From Moraxella caviae (GTDB lineage Bacteria; Pseudomonadota; Gammaproteobacteria; Pseudomonadales; Moraxellaceae), in assembly GCF_002014985.1 (NCBI RefSeq), contig NZ_MUXU01000017.1, positions 1-25,258 of the forward strand: 25,258 bases of DNA, given 5' to 3'. The notes beneath the pieces were generated by a model. That model was not told the origin of the DNA and ran no database searches. It worked only from the letters and a program-made list of their open reading frames with translations. Made by a program: the position numbers and the translations under genes. Below, piece by piece: positions 1 through 8,176 of the stretch (its first letter is position 1; each line of letters starts with the position of its first letter).

Positions 1-178
1 TTTGAAAATAGCCAAATTTTGTAAGTTTAAGCAAGTCAAAACCACGCCAGAGCGATTAAAAAGGCTTGGATAAAATCAGTTTTAAGTTGGGCGTAAGTTG
101 TGCTTTTATGTTACAATACGCCAAATTTACCACAAATCATCAAACTTACGCCAACAGGCAAATTTATTAGTTGAAAAT

Positions 179-1048
179 ATGCACATTCCAAAACGACCCC
201 AGCACATTCCAAAACGCCCGCAAGACGTCAAGCACGCCCCAAGAAAACGCTTTGGGCAGAATTTTTTGCACGATACCAGCGTTATCCGTCAGATTGTGGA
301 CGGCATTCGTCTGAATCGTACGGATAATTTGCTGGAAATTGGGCCGGGCTTGGGCGCACTGACTGAGCCTTTGCTTGCCGAAGTGGACGGCATGACGGTG
401 ATTGAGCTGGATCGGGATTTGGCAAGCCAGCTAAAAATCAACATTGGCGCAAACAGCCACCCTGATTTTACCATCATCAATGACAATGCCATGCACATTG
501 ATTATCGTGCGCTTGCCGAGCAAGTGGGTAAGGGTGCGTTTCGTGTGGTGGGTAATTTGCCTTATAACATTTCTACGCCGATTTTGTTCCGCCTGCTGGA
601 ATTTAGCGACGTCATTACCGATATGCATTTTATGCTACAAAAAGAAGTGGTGGATCGCATTACTGCTGCGCCTGCAACGAAGGAATACGGGCGTTTGTCG
701 GTGATTATGCAGTATTTTTGTGAGACGGATTATCTTTTGACTGTGCCAAATGGTGCGTTTAATCCACCGCCAAAAGTTACCAGTGCGGTTTTTCGTTTGA
801 CGCCATTTGTCAATAAGCCGATTTGCGCCAAAGACGAAGCGGTGTTTGCGTTGGTGGTGCGTGAGGCGTTTAATCACCGCCGTAAGACGTTGCGCGCGAT
901 TTTTAAAAGTGTGGCGCTTTTACCGACGTTGGATGATGACGCATTTTTGCAAATCGGCATTGATCCGCAGGCACGCCCAGAGACGCTTGGCGTGGCGGAT
1001 TTTGTGCGTTTGGCGGATTTGGCGGCAGCGCATAAGGCGAGTGCTTAA
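179..1048 (+). CDS. rsmA: 16S rRNA dimethyladenosine transferase RsmA (KsgA)
   Basis: This enzyme dimethylates two adjacent adenosines in the 3' terminal hairpin of 16S rRNA, a late step in small-subunit assembly. The family opening KRFGQNFL lies at residues 23-30. The S-adenosylmethionine site [11 protein letters not shown] follows at 52-62, and the catalytic NLPYN motif at 126-130. I chose the ATG at 179 (289 residues, close to the usual 270-290). The frame is open back to a TTG at 98, but that start would add 27 residues with no family resemblance. A possible -10 (TACAAT, 112-117, with TTGGGC 19 bases upstream) would place the transcript start downstream of 98. No Shine-Dalgarno is visible. 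The N-terminus carries a tandem duplication of seven residues (HIPKRPQ). apaH follows after 34 bases, a common pairing in gammaproteobacteria. Confidence 0.96.
   Translation: MHIPKRPQHIPKRPQDVKHAPRKRFGQNFLHDTSVIRQIVDGIRLNRTDNLLEIGPGLGALTEPLLAEVDGMTVIELDRDLASQLKINIGANSHPDFTIINDNAMHIDYRALAEQVGKGAFRVVGNLPYNISTPILFRLLEFSDVITDMHFMLQKEVVDRITAAPATKEYGRLSVIMQYFCETDYLLTVPNGAFNPPPKVTSAVFRLTPFVNKPICAKDEAVFALVVREAFNHRRKTLRAIFKSVALLPTLDDDAFLQIGIDPQARPETLGVADFVRLADLAAAHKASA
182..223 (+). repeat. 21-bp tandem duplication in the rsmA N-terminus
   Basis: Two 21-base units (182-202 and 203-223) begin with the same 14 bases and differ only near the end of the unit. They encode HIPKRPQ twice, in front of the conserved RsmA core. 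The unit is a multiple of three, so the frame is kept. Confidence 0.85.
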
Positions 1049-1082
1049 AGTTGCGATTTGGTTTGATTGATTGCTCATTGAC

Positions 1083-1922
1083 ATGAAACAAAAAGAAAAA
1101 GACAGTAAAACGTATCGTCATCAGTACATTATCGGGGATTTGCAGGGCTGTTTTGCGGCATTTTCTGCACTGCTTGCAAAGATTGAATTTGACGAGACCC
1201 AAGATAAGCTGTGGCTTGCTGGCGACATTGTGGCGCGCGGTGAGGATTCTTTGGCAACTTTGCGCGAGGTGAAGCGCTTATCTGATGTGGGCGCGCTGAC
1301 AACTGTGCTTGGCAATCACGACATCACGCTGATTGCAGTGTGGCGTGGGGTGCTGCCTGCCAAGCCAAAAGATAAAACCGCTGAGATTTTTGCGGCAGAA
1401 GACTGCGATGAGCTGCTTAATTGGCTGCGCTGCCAGCCGCTTTTGGTGTATCCAGATGCGCATTCGGTGCTGACGCACGCAGGCATTCCACCGCATTGGA
1501 CGACCAAAGACACCAAAAAATACGCCAAATTGTTACAATCTCATTTAAGCGGTGATTTAAAATCATTGGATAAATTACTGCCGCAACTGTACAGCAAAAC
1601 TGCCGATGTGTGGCGTGATGATTTACGTGGCGCAACCAAACTTCGTGCCATTGCCAATTATCTGACGAGAATGCGTTTGTGTACGGCAGACGGGCAGCTG
1701 GAATTTTCATTTAAAGAAAGTTTGAGTGATAAAATGCCGAAGGATTTTCGTCCGTGGTTTTCGTGGGTTGTGCCACGCAAAAGACGGATTTTCTTTGGGC
1801 ATTGGGCAGCATTAAAAGCGCAAGTCGCCACGCCATTCGTGCGTTCGCTGGACGGCGGCTGCGTGTGGGGCGGTGAGCTTGTGGCGTATCGCTTGGAAGA
1901 TGGCGCGGTGATTAGTGTGTGA
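1083..1922 (+). CDS. apaH: Symmetrical diadenosine tetraphosphatase ApaH
   Basis: ApaH hydrolyses Ap4A to two ADP and can decap Np4-capped RNA in bacteria. The metallophosphatase motifs are all visible: GDLQGC at 18-23, GDIVARGEDS at 47-56, GNHD at 77-80 and THAGIPP at 131-137. The family C-terminal block with FFGHWAAL and SLDGGCVWGG is also intact. The length of 279 residues is normal. I prefer the ATG at 1083 to the in-frame TTG at 1071, which adds only four residues. The gene is probably cotranscribed with rsmA. It converges on rpsT and is stopped by the shared hairpin at 2081-2111. Confidence 0.96.
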   Translation: MKQKEKDSKTYRHQYIIGDLQGCFAAFSALLAKIEFDETQDKLWLAGDIVARGEDSLATLREVKRLSDVGALTTVLGNHDITLIAVWRGVLPAKPKDKTAEIFAAEDCDELLNWLRCQPLLVYPDAHSVLTHAGIPPHWTTKDTKKYAKLLQSHLSGDLKSLDKLLPQLYSKTADVWRDDLRGATKLRAIANYLTRMRLCTADGQLEFSFKESLSDKMPKDFRPWFSWVVPRKRRIFFGHWAALKAQVATPFVRSLDGGCVWGGELVAYRLEDGAVISV

Positions 1923-2080
1923 ATTCGGGCGATTTGCCAAGTGCGGCTAGGCTAAAAGACTGGATTGGCATGGCTGAATATTAAGTAGACTGGGCTAAGT
2001 TTGGTTGATTAAAGAAGATTTAAGCAGCTAAAATCAGACAACCAACACAACAAATAATCCAGCCGTAAATGGCGCAAAAC

Positions 2081-2111
2081 AAAACCCTTAAACATGACGT
2101 TTAAGGGTTTT
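2081..2111. terminator. Bidirectional terminator between apaH and rpsT
   Basis: There is a perfect 13-bp inverted repeat (AAAACCCTTAAAC, 2081-2093, and GTTTAAGGGTTTT, 2099-2111) with a 5-base loop. A T-rich tail is available on both strands. It lies 21 bases past the rpsT stop and 158 bases past the apaH stop, so it can serve both convergent genes. Confidence 0.9.
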
Positions 2112-2132
2112 TCATCAAGCGAAAAGGATTAA

Positions 2133-2399
2133 TTAGCCTTTTAGTGCTTTGATGGCTTTATTCAAGCGGCTCTTATGACGAGCTGCTTTGTTTTTGTGAA
2201 TGATGCCTTTGTCAGCCATGCGGTCAATCACAGGTACTGCTTTGGCGTAGGCTTCGGTCGCTAGCTCGTAAGATTTAGCTTCAACAGCTGATACCACACG
2301 CTTGATGTAGGTACGAACCATTGAACGTTGAGAAGCGTTGTGCGCACGACGTTTTACGTTTTGACGAGCGCGTTTGCGAGCTTGGGCTGAGTTTGCCAT
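2133..2399 (-). CDS. rpsT: 30S ribosomal protein S20
   Basis: S20 is a primary 16S rRNA-binding protein of the small subunit. The 88-residue product starts [14 protein letters not shown]. It carries the family blocks [14 protein letters not shown] (residues 23-36) and [20 protein letters not shown] near the end. The open frame extends 47 codons upstream, but the ATG at 2399 matches the family N-terminus and has a good Shine-Dalgarno (AAGGAT, 8 bases upstream). It starts with ATG, whereas the E. coli gene starts with UUG. It is monocistronic, from a promoter at 2583-2611 to the terminator at 2081-2111. This leaves a leader of about 175 bases, room for control at the RNA level, which is known for S20 elsewhere but not shown here. 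Confidence 0.97.
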   Translation of the reverse strand: MANSAQARKRARQNVKRRAHNASQRSMVRTYIKRVVSAVEAKSYELATEAYAKAVPVIDRMADKGIIHKNKAARHKSRLNKAIKALKG

Positions 2400-2582
2400 G
2401 TTTTTATCCTTAGAAAATACAACTTTACAGTAAAAAAGTGAAGTATGATGGTGTGGGCGAGATGATTTTGCAGCCAACAAATCATCATAGGCAAAAGCCA
2501 AAGACACGATTGCCCATGCCATCAGACGCTCAGCAATCACAACGCTGCAATCGCTTAAAGAGCGCCTAAGGAGGATTGGCGT

Positions 2583-2611
2583 ATTTTACCTGTTTTGCGT
2601 GCGTTTGGCAA
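2583..2611 (-). promoter_or_regulatory. Probable sigma-70 promoter of rpsT
   Basis: Read on the minus strand, TTGCCA (2606-2611) and TAAAAT (2583-2588) are separated by exactly 17 bases. The predicted start is near 2575, giving a leader of about 175 bases before the rpsT ATG. Confidence 0.65.
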
Positions 2612-2785
2612 GTATTGGGCGTCAAAGTGCGTGGTTTTTGCGCAAAAAATTACAAAAAATCACAATTTAGCCATTGGCGAGCTGTAAAAATTTGGGGTGG
2701 TTTAGTTGGCTTTTAATGCAATTTGCCCAATTTTGATTGATTTTTAACTGGTTTTTGGCTAAATTTTACCGATTTTAGACGAATT

Positions 2786-3925
2786 TTAAATCACATTTCG
2801 CACTGGGCGCATGGTGGTGCGACACATCAGCTCATAGCCGATGGTGTTTGCGGTGCGTGCCACGTCATCAATGCTCAGCACAGCGTTTGCTTGTGCGCCC
2901 CATAAAATCACAGGCGCGTGCAGCAAGGCGGTTTTATCGTCAAATGCGCTCAAATCCACCGCCAGCATATCCATCGCCACACGTCCAATGATGGGCGCAC
3001 GGTGGGCTGCGCCGTTCAGCACGACCAGCACTTCGCCGTTTTCCACCACTCTAGGGTAGCCATCGCCATAGCCTGCGCTGACAATGCCGATGAATGCTGA
3101 CTTGTCGGCTTGCCATAGCGCGCCATAGCTGACAGATTCGCCTGCGTTAAGCTCATGCACCGCCATGATTTGTGCGCCAAATGTCATGACAGGGCGTAGA
3201 TTTAGTGCGTGCGCTGAGCGGTTGGCAAAGGGGCTTGAGCCATACAGTGCAATGCCAGCACGCACCCAGTTGTGGTGCTGATTAGGAAAATTAAAAATGC
3301 CTGCCGAATTGCACAGTGAGCCTTGCACATCAGGGCTGACGGTTTGGCGCAGACTGTGCAAAAGTTCATCAAAACGTGCGATTTGCACAGCATTAAGTGC
3401 GTGTTCGTCATCGGCACACGCAAAATGGCTGGTTAGAATCAGACGATAGCCTGCTTGGTGCAGCTTTTGGGCGGCAATGGTGGCTTGTTCGGCGTCAAAG
3501 CCTAGGCGATTCATGCCTGTGTTGTATTTTAGCCAAACGGTGCGTGTATGGCTGTCTTGTGGTGGTAAATGCTGCAATGCCCAGTTAAGCTGAGCTTCAC
3601 AATGAATCAGCGACATGAAATTTTGCGTGATGGTGTTTTGCCATTCGGTTTTGCTAAATACACCTTCAATCAGCACAATCGGCTGCGACAAACCGTGCGC
3701 TTGGCAGGCTTTTTTGACGTCCAATGCTTCATCAAAGCACGCCACGCCGAAGCCGTCCGCCTTGGCAAGCCCTGCGATGACATTTGCCACACCATGCCCG
3801 TAGGCGTTTGCTTTAACCATCGCTAAGACCTTGGCAGGCTTGGCATTGATGTGGGTTTGCTCGGTGATGATATTAAGATTGTGCGCTAGGGCGTTAGTGT
3901 CAATGGTGATGGTGGTATTGCGCAT
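2786..3925 (-). CDS. alr: Alanine racemase
   Basis: This PLP enzyme interconverts L- and D-alanine, supplying D-alanine for peptidoglycan. The PLP lysine is K38 in AMVKANAYGHG. The second catalytic base is the tyrosine of SYGALW (about 267), and YGDGYPR (286-292) and the MAVDLS block are also present. The length of 379 residues is slightly above the usual 355-370. The start ATG at 3925 gives the family N-terminus (TITIDTNALAHNL). No good Shine-Dalgarno is seen. It lies downstream of dnaB on the same strand, an arrangement also found in enteric bacteria. The 268-base gap leaves it open whether alr has its own promoter. Alr and DadX are hard to tell apart by sequence, and there is no dadA neighbour, so the biosynthetic Alr role is preferred. 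Confidence 0.94.
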   Translation of the reverse strand: MRNTTITIDTNALAHNLNIITEQTHINAKPAKVLAMVKANAYGHGVANVIAGLAKADGFGVACFDEALDVKKACQAHGLSQPIVLIEGVFSKTEWQNTITQNFMSLIHCEAQLNWALQHLPPQDSHTRTVWLKYNTGMNRLGFDAEQATIAAQKLHQAGYRLILTSHFACADDEHALNAVQIARFDELLHSLRQTVSPDVQGSLCNSAGIFNFPNQHHNWVRAGIALYGSSPFANRSAHALNLRPVMTFGAQIMAVHELNAGESVSYGALWQADKSAFIGIVSAGYGDGYPRVVENGEVLVVLNGAAHRAPIIGRVAMDMLAVDLSAFDDKTALLHAPVILWGAQANAVLSIDDVARTANTIGYELMCRTTMRPVRNVI

Positions 3926-4193
3926 GGTGTTTTTAATTGTAATAAAATGGTGGTAAAAAATAAGCTAATTAAAGCCGTCAATCTGAGTGGTTAAAGTTTG
4001 CCAAGATAGACGTTGTAAAAATAATGGCTTTTAAGGTTTTAAAGTTTCTGTCAGCTTAGATTGTAGTTATTAAGAAAAACTAAATAAAATCGCCAAATAT
4101 CATCAAAGATTTTTTGGTGTATTAACCGACGACTGATCGGTAAAATCCTTGGTTTGGCAAGAAAAATTCGTCCCTAAAATCCGTCAAAACCGC

Positions 4194-5666
4194 TTATTCT
4201 GGCTCGTAATCGTCAGGCATACCAGAGCTTTGAATCAGATTGACAAATCTTGTGTACTCGCCTTGGAACGACAAAGGCACCGTGCCAATCGGGCCGTTAC
4301 GCTGCTTGCCGATGATGATTTCGGCAAAACCTTTGTTGTCGGCTTTGTCTTTGTTGTACACTTCATCACGATAAATGAACATAATCAAGTCCGCATCCTG
4401 TTCAATCGCACCAGATTCACGCAAATCAGACATCACAGGGCGTTTGTTTGGGCGGTTTTCTAGGCTGCGGTTGAGCTGCGACAGCGCAATCACAGGGCAG
4501 TCCATCTCCCTTGCCAAAGCCTTTAAGCTGCGGCTGATTTCGCCAATTTCACCCACACGGTTATTTTCCATGCCCGGCACTTTCATCAGCTGCAGATAGT
4601 CAATGATAATCATGCCAAGTCCGCCTTCGTGGTTCTTAGCAAGGCGACGGCAGGTGGAGCGCACTTCTGATGGCGGCAGGTTATTGCGCGCGTCCACATA
4701 CAGGTGCGTGTTTTGCAGCGTGGTCATGGCGGTAGAAAAGCGCGCCCATTCGTTTTCGTCCATGTTGCCAGAGCGCAGGTTGGTTTGGTTGATTGCGCCA
4801 AACGATGAAATCAAACGCTGCACAATGCTTTCAGCAGGCATTTCCATAGAAAACACCACCACAGGCAAGCCCTTTAGCAGCGCGCTTTCGGCAAGATTCA
4901 TGGCAAAAGTGGTCTTACCCATAGAAGGGCGCGCGGCAACGACCACCATATCGCCTTTTTGCAGGCCTTGGGTTTTGTTGTTCAGCTCGTCAAATGGCGT
5001 TTCAAGCCCAATCATCATGCCGTCATGGGCTTTAAGCTCTTGTAGGCGTTCCACCACGTTTTGTAGGATGTCAGGAATGTACTGCGCGCCTTGCTTGCCC
5101 ACGCCGCTGGTGTAATTTTCATTGATGCGAAAAATGTCCGCTTCCACCGTGTCCAAAATGTCGCTCACGCTTTGCTCTTTTGGGTGGTAGGCGAGATTCA
5201 GCATGTTATTCGCCGCCTTGATGAGCTGACGATACACCGACAATTCACGCACACGCTCGGCATAAGAAACGATGTTAAAAAACGTGGCAGGGCTTTGGTT
5301 GATGGTGATGAGATACTCTTCGCCGCCTGCTTTTTCTAGTAAGTTTTGGCGAGTGAGCAATTCTGACACCATCAGCGCATCGTGCTTGTCATTGACTCTG
5401 GCAAGCTGGGTGATGGCACGAAAAATCAGCTTATGACGCTCGCCATAAAAATCTTCTTCTTTCACCACGCCATCTACTTTTTCATAGGATTCATCAATCC
5501 CCATCAAGGACGCCAAAAGCGCACGCTCAATGTCAATATTATGCGGCGGCGCAAGGTTCATCAGGCTGTCTTTGGCTTGGCTGGTGTTGCCTGCCGCCAC
5601 GTTTTCTATGGCGTTTTGCACGGCTTTGAGTGCTTTGTCAGGATTGGGATTGGCAACGGTGTTCAT
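4194..5666 (-). CDS. dnaB: Replicative DNA helicase DnaB
   Basis: DnaB is the hexameric 5'-3' helicase of the replication fork. The N-terminal domain opens with PPHNIDIERALLASLMG (about 40-56). The RecA-type core has Walker A in ARPSMGKTT (245-253), Walker B in MIIIDYLQL (352-360), and the later block ALSQLNRSLE followed by SDLRESGAIEQDADLI. The length of 490 residues is normal plus a short N-terminal tail. There is no intein in the P-loop or the DYLQL region, which are common insertion sites. The start at 5666 is the first ATG. The divergent spacer toward pdxA must hold its promoter, but I could not identify a convincing one. Confidence 0.97.
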   Translation of the reverse strand: MNTVANPNPDKALKAVQNAIENVAAGNTSQAKDSLMNLAPPHNIDIERALLASLMGIDESYEKVDGVVKEEDFYGERHKLIFRAITQLARVNDKHDALMVSELLTRQNLLEKAGGEEYLITINQSPATFFNIVSYAERVRELSVYRQLIKAANNMLNLAYHPKEQSVSDILDTVEADIFRINENYTSGVGKQGAQYIPDILQNVVERLQELKAHDGMMIGLETPFDELNNKTQGLQKGDMVVVAARPSMGKTTFAMNLAESALLKGLPVVVFSMEMPAESIVQRLISSFGAINQTNLRSGNMDENEWARFSTAMTTLQNTHLYVDARNNLPPSEVRSTCRRLAKNHEGGLGMIIIDYLQLMKVPGMENNRVGEIGEISRSLKALAREMDCPVIALSQLNRSLENRPNKRPVMSDLRESGAIEQDADLIMFIYRDEVYNKDKADNKGFAEIIIGKQRNGPIGTVPLSFQGEYTRFVNLIQSSGMPDDYEPE

Positions 5667-5983
5667 GAGTGTAATTGGGTTTGTGTGTGGTTGGGAAGTT
5701 GATTGGTTTTGGCGAATTTATTGGCAGTTTGTTAAAATTAAAAGCAAATTTCCCACATTTTTTAGCCAAAATCATTCATTAAAAGTGAACGTCAAATCAG
5801 CCAAATCATCATCAAGTTGGTGTAATTGATGATAAATCAAACTGCGATTTAATCCTAAGAATTTTACCACAAATGCGCCGTAAATGCGCCAAAAATATGT
5901 GATAAAATGTACCAAAGCGTCTATCATTTTAAAACAAAACCCAAAAACCAAACGATTAAACGACAACCAAATTGGAAAAACTT
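5667..5983. other. Divergent intergenic region dnaB/pdxA
   Basis: This 317-base AT-rich spacer contains no supportable gene. Short frames on either strand have no family features. It holds an extended -10 for pdxA (5900-5908), a short direct repeat (AAATGCGCC twice, around 5871-5890), and presumably the dnaB promoter. Confidence 0.6.
5900..5908 (+). promoter_or_regulatory. Candidate extended -10 promoter of pdxA
   Basis: TGATAAAAT matches the TGn-TAtAAT extended -10 form, and no good -35 lies upstream. The same nine bases occur upstream of nspC (10233-10241). It would give a leader of about 70 bases to the pdxA ATG. Confidence 0.45.
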
Positions 5984-7105
5984 ATGCAAAATAAACCACT
6001 TGTCATCACCACAGGCGAACCTGCTGGCATTGGCATGGACATCGTGATTGATGTGCTTGCCAAACATCGCAGTGCCATCAGTACAGACTTGATTATTTTG
6101 GCGGACGCTCAGGCGTTTTTTGAGCGTTTTGAGTGCTTAAAGTCGCTGGATAAAACGCTGGTTTTGCCTGAAATTTTTGTATTGAAATTGAGCAAGCAAG
6201 CGTTTACTGAATTGTCTTGCAGTGATTTATTTGCCAATAAATCCGAGTGGGATAATTTTGTAGAAAAACTTAATAATAGTTTGCAAGAAAAGAGTGCCAA
6301 TAATAGCAAGTTGATGCTGGTGGATGTGGCTTGTGCCGAAAAAGTTGTGGCGGGACAATTAAACACCGCCAACGCTAAAATGGTGGCAAATCAGCTGTAT
6401 TTGGCGCACCGTTTGGCAAGTGCTGGCGTGGTAGCAGGCATTGTTACCGCGCCGCTACAAAAATCGGTGCTGATTGATGGTGGTGTTACGCTTGCTGATG
6501 GTGCGATGTTCAGCGGTCATACCGAGTATTTTATGCAGGCGGCTGGCTGCGATAAAGTGGTGATGATGCTTGCCAATGCTAAGATGCGCGTGGCGTTGGT
6601 AACGACGCATTTGCCCTTAAAAGACGTGGCGGCGGCGATTACGCCTGAAGCGGTGCGCCAAACGGTGCAGATTACGCATGACGCCTTGGTGCAGCAATTC
6701 GCCATTAAAAATCCGAAAATTTTGGTTTGCGGGCTTAATCCACACGCAGGCGAAGGCGGTCATTTGGGCGATGAAGAGCTGACCGTGATCAATCCTGTGC
6801 TGCAAACGCTCATTAACGATGGCATGGATATTTCGCTTGCCATGCCTGCCGACACGCTGTTTACTGATAAGTATTTACAAAGCGCAGACGCTGTAATTTC
6901 AATGTATCACGACCAAGGTTTGCCAGTGCTAAAATCACACGGTTTTGGCGATACGGTGAACATCACGCTGGGTTTGCCTTATGTGCGTACGTCTGTGGAC
7001 CACGGCACGGCGCTGGATTTGGCAGGCATTGGGCGAGCAAGTAGTAGTAGCTTACTACAAGCAATCAGCGTGGCACTGCAGATGAACGGACAAGCAGATA
7101 CTTAA
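5984..7105 (+). CDS. pdxA: 4-hydroxythreonine-4-phosphate dehydrogenase PdxA
   Basis: PdxA oxidises 4-phosphohydroxy-L-threonine with NAD in the DXP-dependent vitamin B6 pathway. The metal-binding histidines sit in GHTEYF, LNPHAGEGGHLG and MYHDQGLPVLK. TTGEPAGIG (9-17) and TSVDHGTALDLAG are also canonical. ATG 5984 is preferred over the in-frame TTG 5972 because GGA lies just upstream and the protein then starts at the family N-terminus. The product is 373 residues against about 329 in E. coli. The extra length, about 37 residues, lies before the conserved VAGQL block (near residue 124) and is rich in Asn, Lys, Ser and Leu codons. It is a single gene between its own promoter and the terminator at 7140-7178. 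Confidence 0.94.
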   Translation: MQNKPLVITTGEPAGIGMDIVIDVLAKHRSAISTDLIILADAQAFFERFECLKSLDKTLVLPEIFVLKLSKQAFTELSCSDLFANKSEWDNFVEKLNNSLQEKSANNSKLMLVDVACAEKVVAGQLNTANAKMVANQLYLAHRLASAGVVAGIVTAPLQKSVLIDGGVTLADGAMFSGHTEYFMQAAGCDKVVMMLANAKMRVALVTTHLPLKDVAAAITPEAVRQTVQITHDALVQQFAIKNPKILVCGLNPHAGEGGHLGDEELTVINPVLQTLINDGMDISLAMPADTLFTDKYLQSADAVISMYHDQGLPVLKSHGFGDTVNITLGLPYVRTSVDHGTALDLAGIGRASSSSLLQAISVALQMNGQADT

Positions 7106-7139
7106 AGCAAGATTTATTATTAAGTTTAACTAAATAATT

Positions 7140-7178
7140 AAAAACAGCAAATGATATTTCCGTTTGCTGTTTTTTTTA
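7140..7178. terminator. Bidirectional terminator between pdxA and trpC
   Basis: A 12-bp stem, AAAAACAGCAAA (7140-7151) with TTTGCTGTTTTT (7163-7174), has an 11-base loop and a run of T to 7178 on the plus strand. The minus strand also has a T-rich exit. It lies 34 bases after pdxA and 34 bases after trpC, so it can end both convergent transcripts. Confidence 0.88.
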
Positions 7179-7212
7179 AGTATAAAATTTTACTGACGAC
7201 TGCGCAAAGGCG

Positions 7213-8049
7213 CTATTTTAATGCCGTCACATCATCAAGCAGCTGCGCCAAAGCTGCGCCTGCGTTGTCGGTTTTCATGAATTGCTCACCGATTAAAAAG
7301 TGGTGAATGCCGCCATTTTGCATGGTGCGAATGTCGTGCGCATCGTTCAGACCGCTTTCGCTGACCACCAGCGCGTCCGCACCCAGCTCATCAAACAGCG
7401 TCTGACATAGGCGCAGGCTGTGCGCCAAATCCACCTTAAAAGTGTTCAAATCACGGTTGTTAATGCCGTAAATATTGTGGCTGGAGCGTGGCAGAGCAAG
7501 GGCGCGGCGCAGCTCATCTTCGGTGTGAATTTCAATCAAAACGCCCATGCCAAGCGAGATGGCAAGGGCGTGTAAGTGTGCCACCGTCTCATCATCAAGG
7601 CACGCCATGATGAGCAAAATGCAGTCCGCACCCAGAGCATAAGATTCATAAATGTGGTACTCATCTACCATAAAATCTTTGCGCAGCACAGGCAGGGCGC
7701 AGGCATTGCGAGCGGCTTGTAGATAGTCGTCCGCCCCTTGAAAATACTCACGGTCTGTCAATACTGACAGGCACGCTGCACCTGCGTTTTCATAGCCGAT
7801 GGCGCTTGCCACAGGGTCAAAATTTTGGCAAATCACGCCTTTTGATGGCGATGCTTTTTTGATTTCGCTGATGATGCCAATGCTGTTATTGGCGGCTTTG
7901 GTGCGCAGTGCGTTGGCAAAACCGCGCGGTTTATCGCTGCGATTGGCGGCTTGCGCCTTGATGGCTTCTAGGCTGACGCTTTGTTTGGCGGCGGCGATTT
8001 CTTGGTGTTTGGTGGCGACAATGCGCTGTAAAATGCTTGGCGTACTCAT
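7213..8049 (-). CDS. trpC: Indole-3-glycerol phosphate synthase
   Basis: TrpC closes the ring of CdRP to form indole-3-glycerol phosphate in tryptophan synthesis. The family start STPSILQRIVATKHQEI is followed by the catalytic lysine block SEIKKASPSKG (about 60-70). LRKDFMVDEYHIYESYALGAD, IEIHTEDEL, GINNRDLNTF and VSESGL follow in order. At 278 residues it is the monofunctional form, with no fused TrpF. It is the last gene of the leftward trpG-trpD-trpC set. It starts 127 bases after trpD, ends at the shared terminator, and has no strong Shine-Dalgarno. Confidence 0.96.
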   Translation of the reverse strand: MSTPSILQRIVATKHQEIAAAKQSVSLEAIKAQAANRSDKPRGFANALRTKAANNSIGIISEIKKASPSKGVICQNFDPVASAIGYENAGAACLSVLTDREYFQGADDYLQAARNACALPVLRKDFMVDEYHIYESYALGADCILLIMACLDDETVAHLHALAISLGMGVLIEIHTEDELRRALALPRSSHNIYGINNRDLNTFKVDLAHSLRLCQTLFDELGADALVVSESGLNDAHDIRTMQNGGIHHFLIGEQFMKTDNAGAALAQLLDDVTALK

Positions 8050-8176
8050 GATTGATAGGTTTTAAATATGGGTTTTAATGTAAGTTTGCAATAATTGTAT
8101 GCTTGACGTCAATGATTGTCCGCTATTATTTGCATTTGTGCTGATTATTAAGTTTTTCTTTATAAAATCACGCCAC

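Noticed and set aside
98..178. Upstream TTG start adding 27 residues to RsmA
   Set aside because: The added residues do not look like the family, and a possible -10 overlaps this stretch.
1923..2080. tRNA-like fold between apaH and the terminator
   Set aside because: No acceptor or T-arm consensus could be placed.
2400..2540. Upstream extension of the rpsT frame by 47 codons
   Set aside because: The S20 N-terminus (MANSAQ) with a Shine-Dalgarno fixes the start at 2399; the extension lies in the leader.
4125..4141. Hairpin ACCGA/TCGGT between dnaB and alr as a dnaB terminator
   Set aside because: Only 5 bp, not GC-rich, and without a proper T-run on the minus strand.
5772..5966. Minus-strand frame of 64 codons between dnaB and pdxA
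   Set aside because: No family features, it overlaps the pdxA promoter region, and it has no ribosome-binding site.
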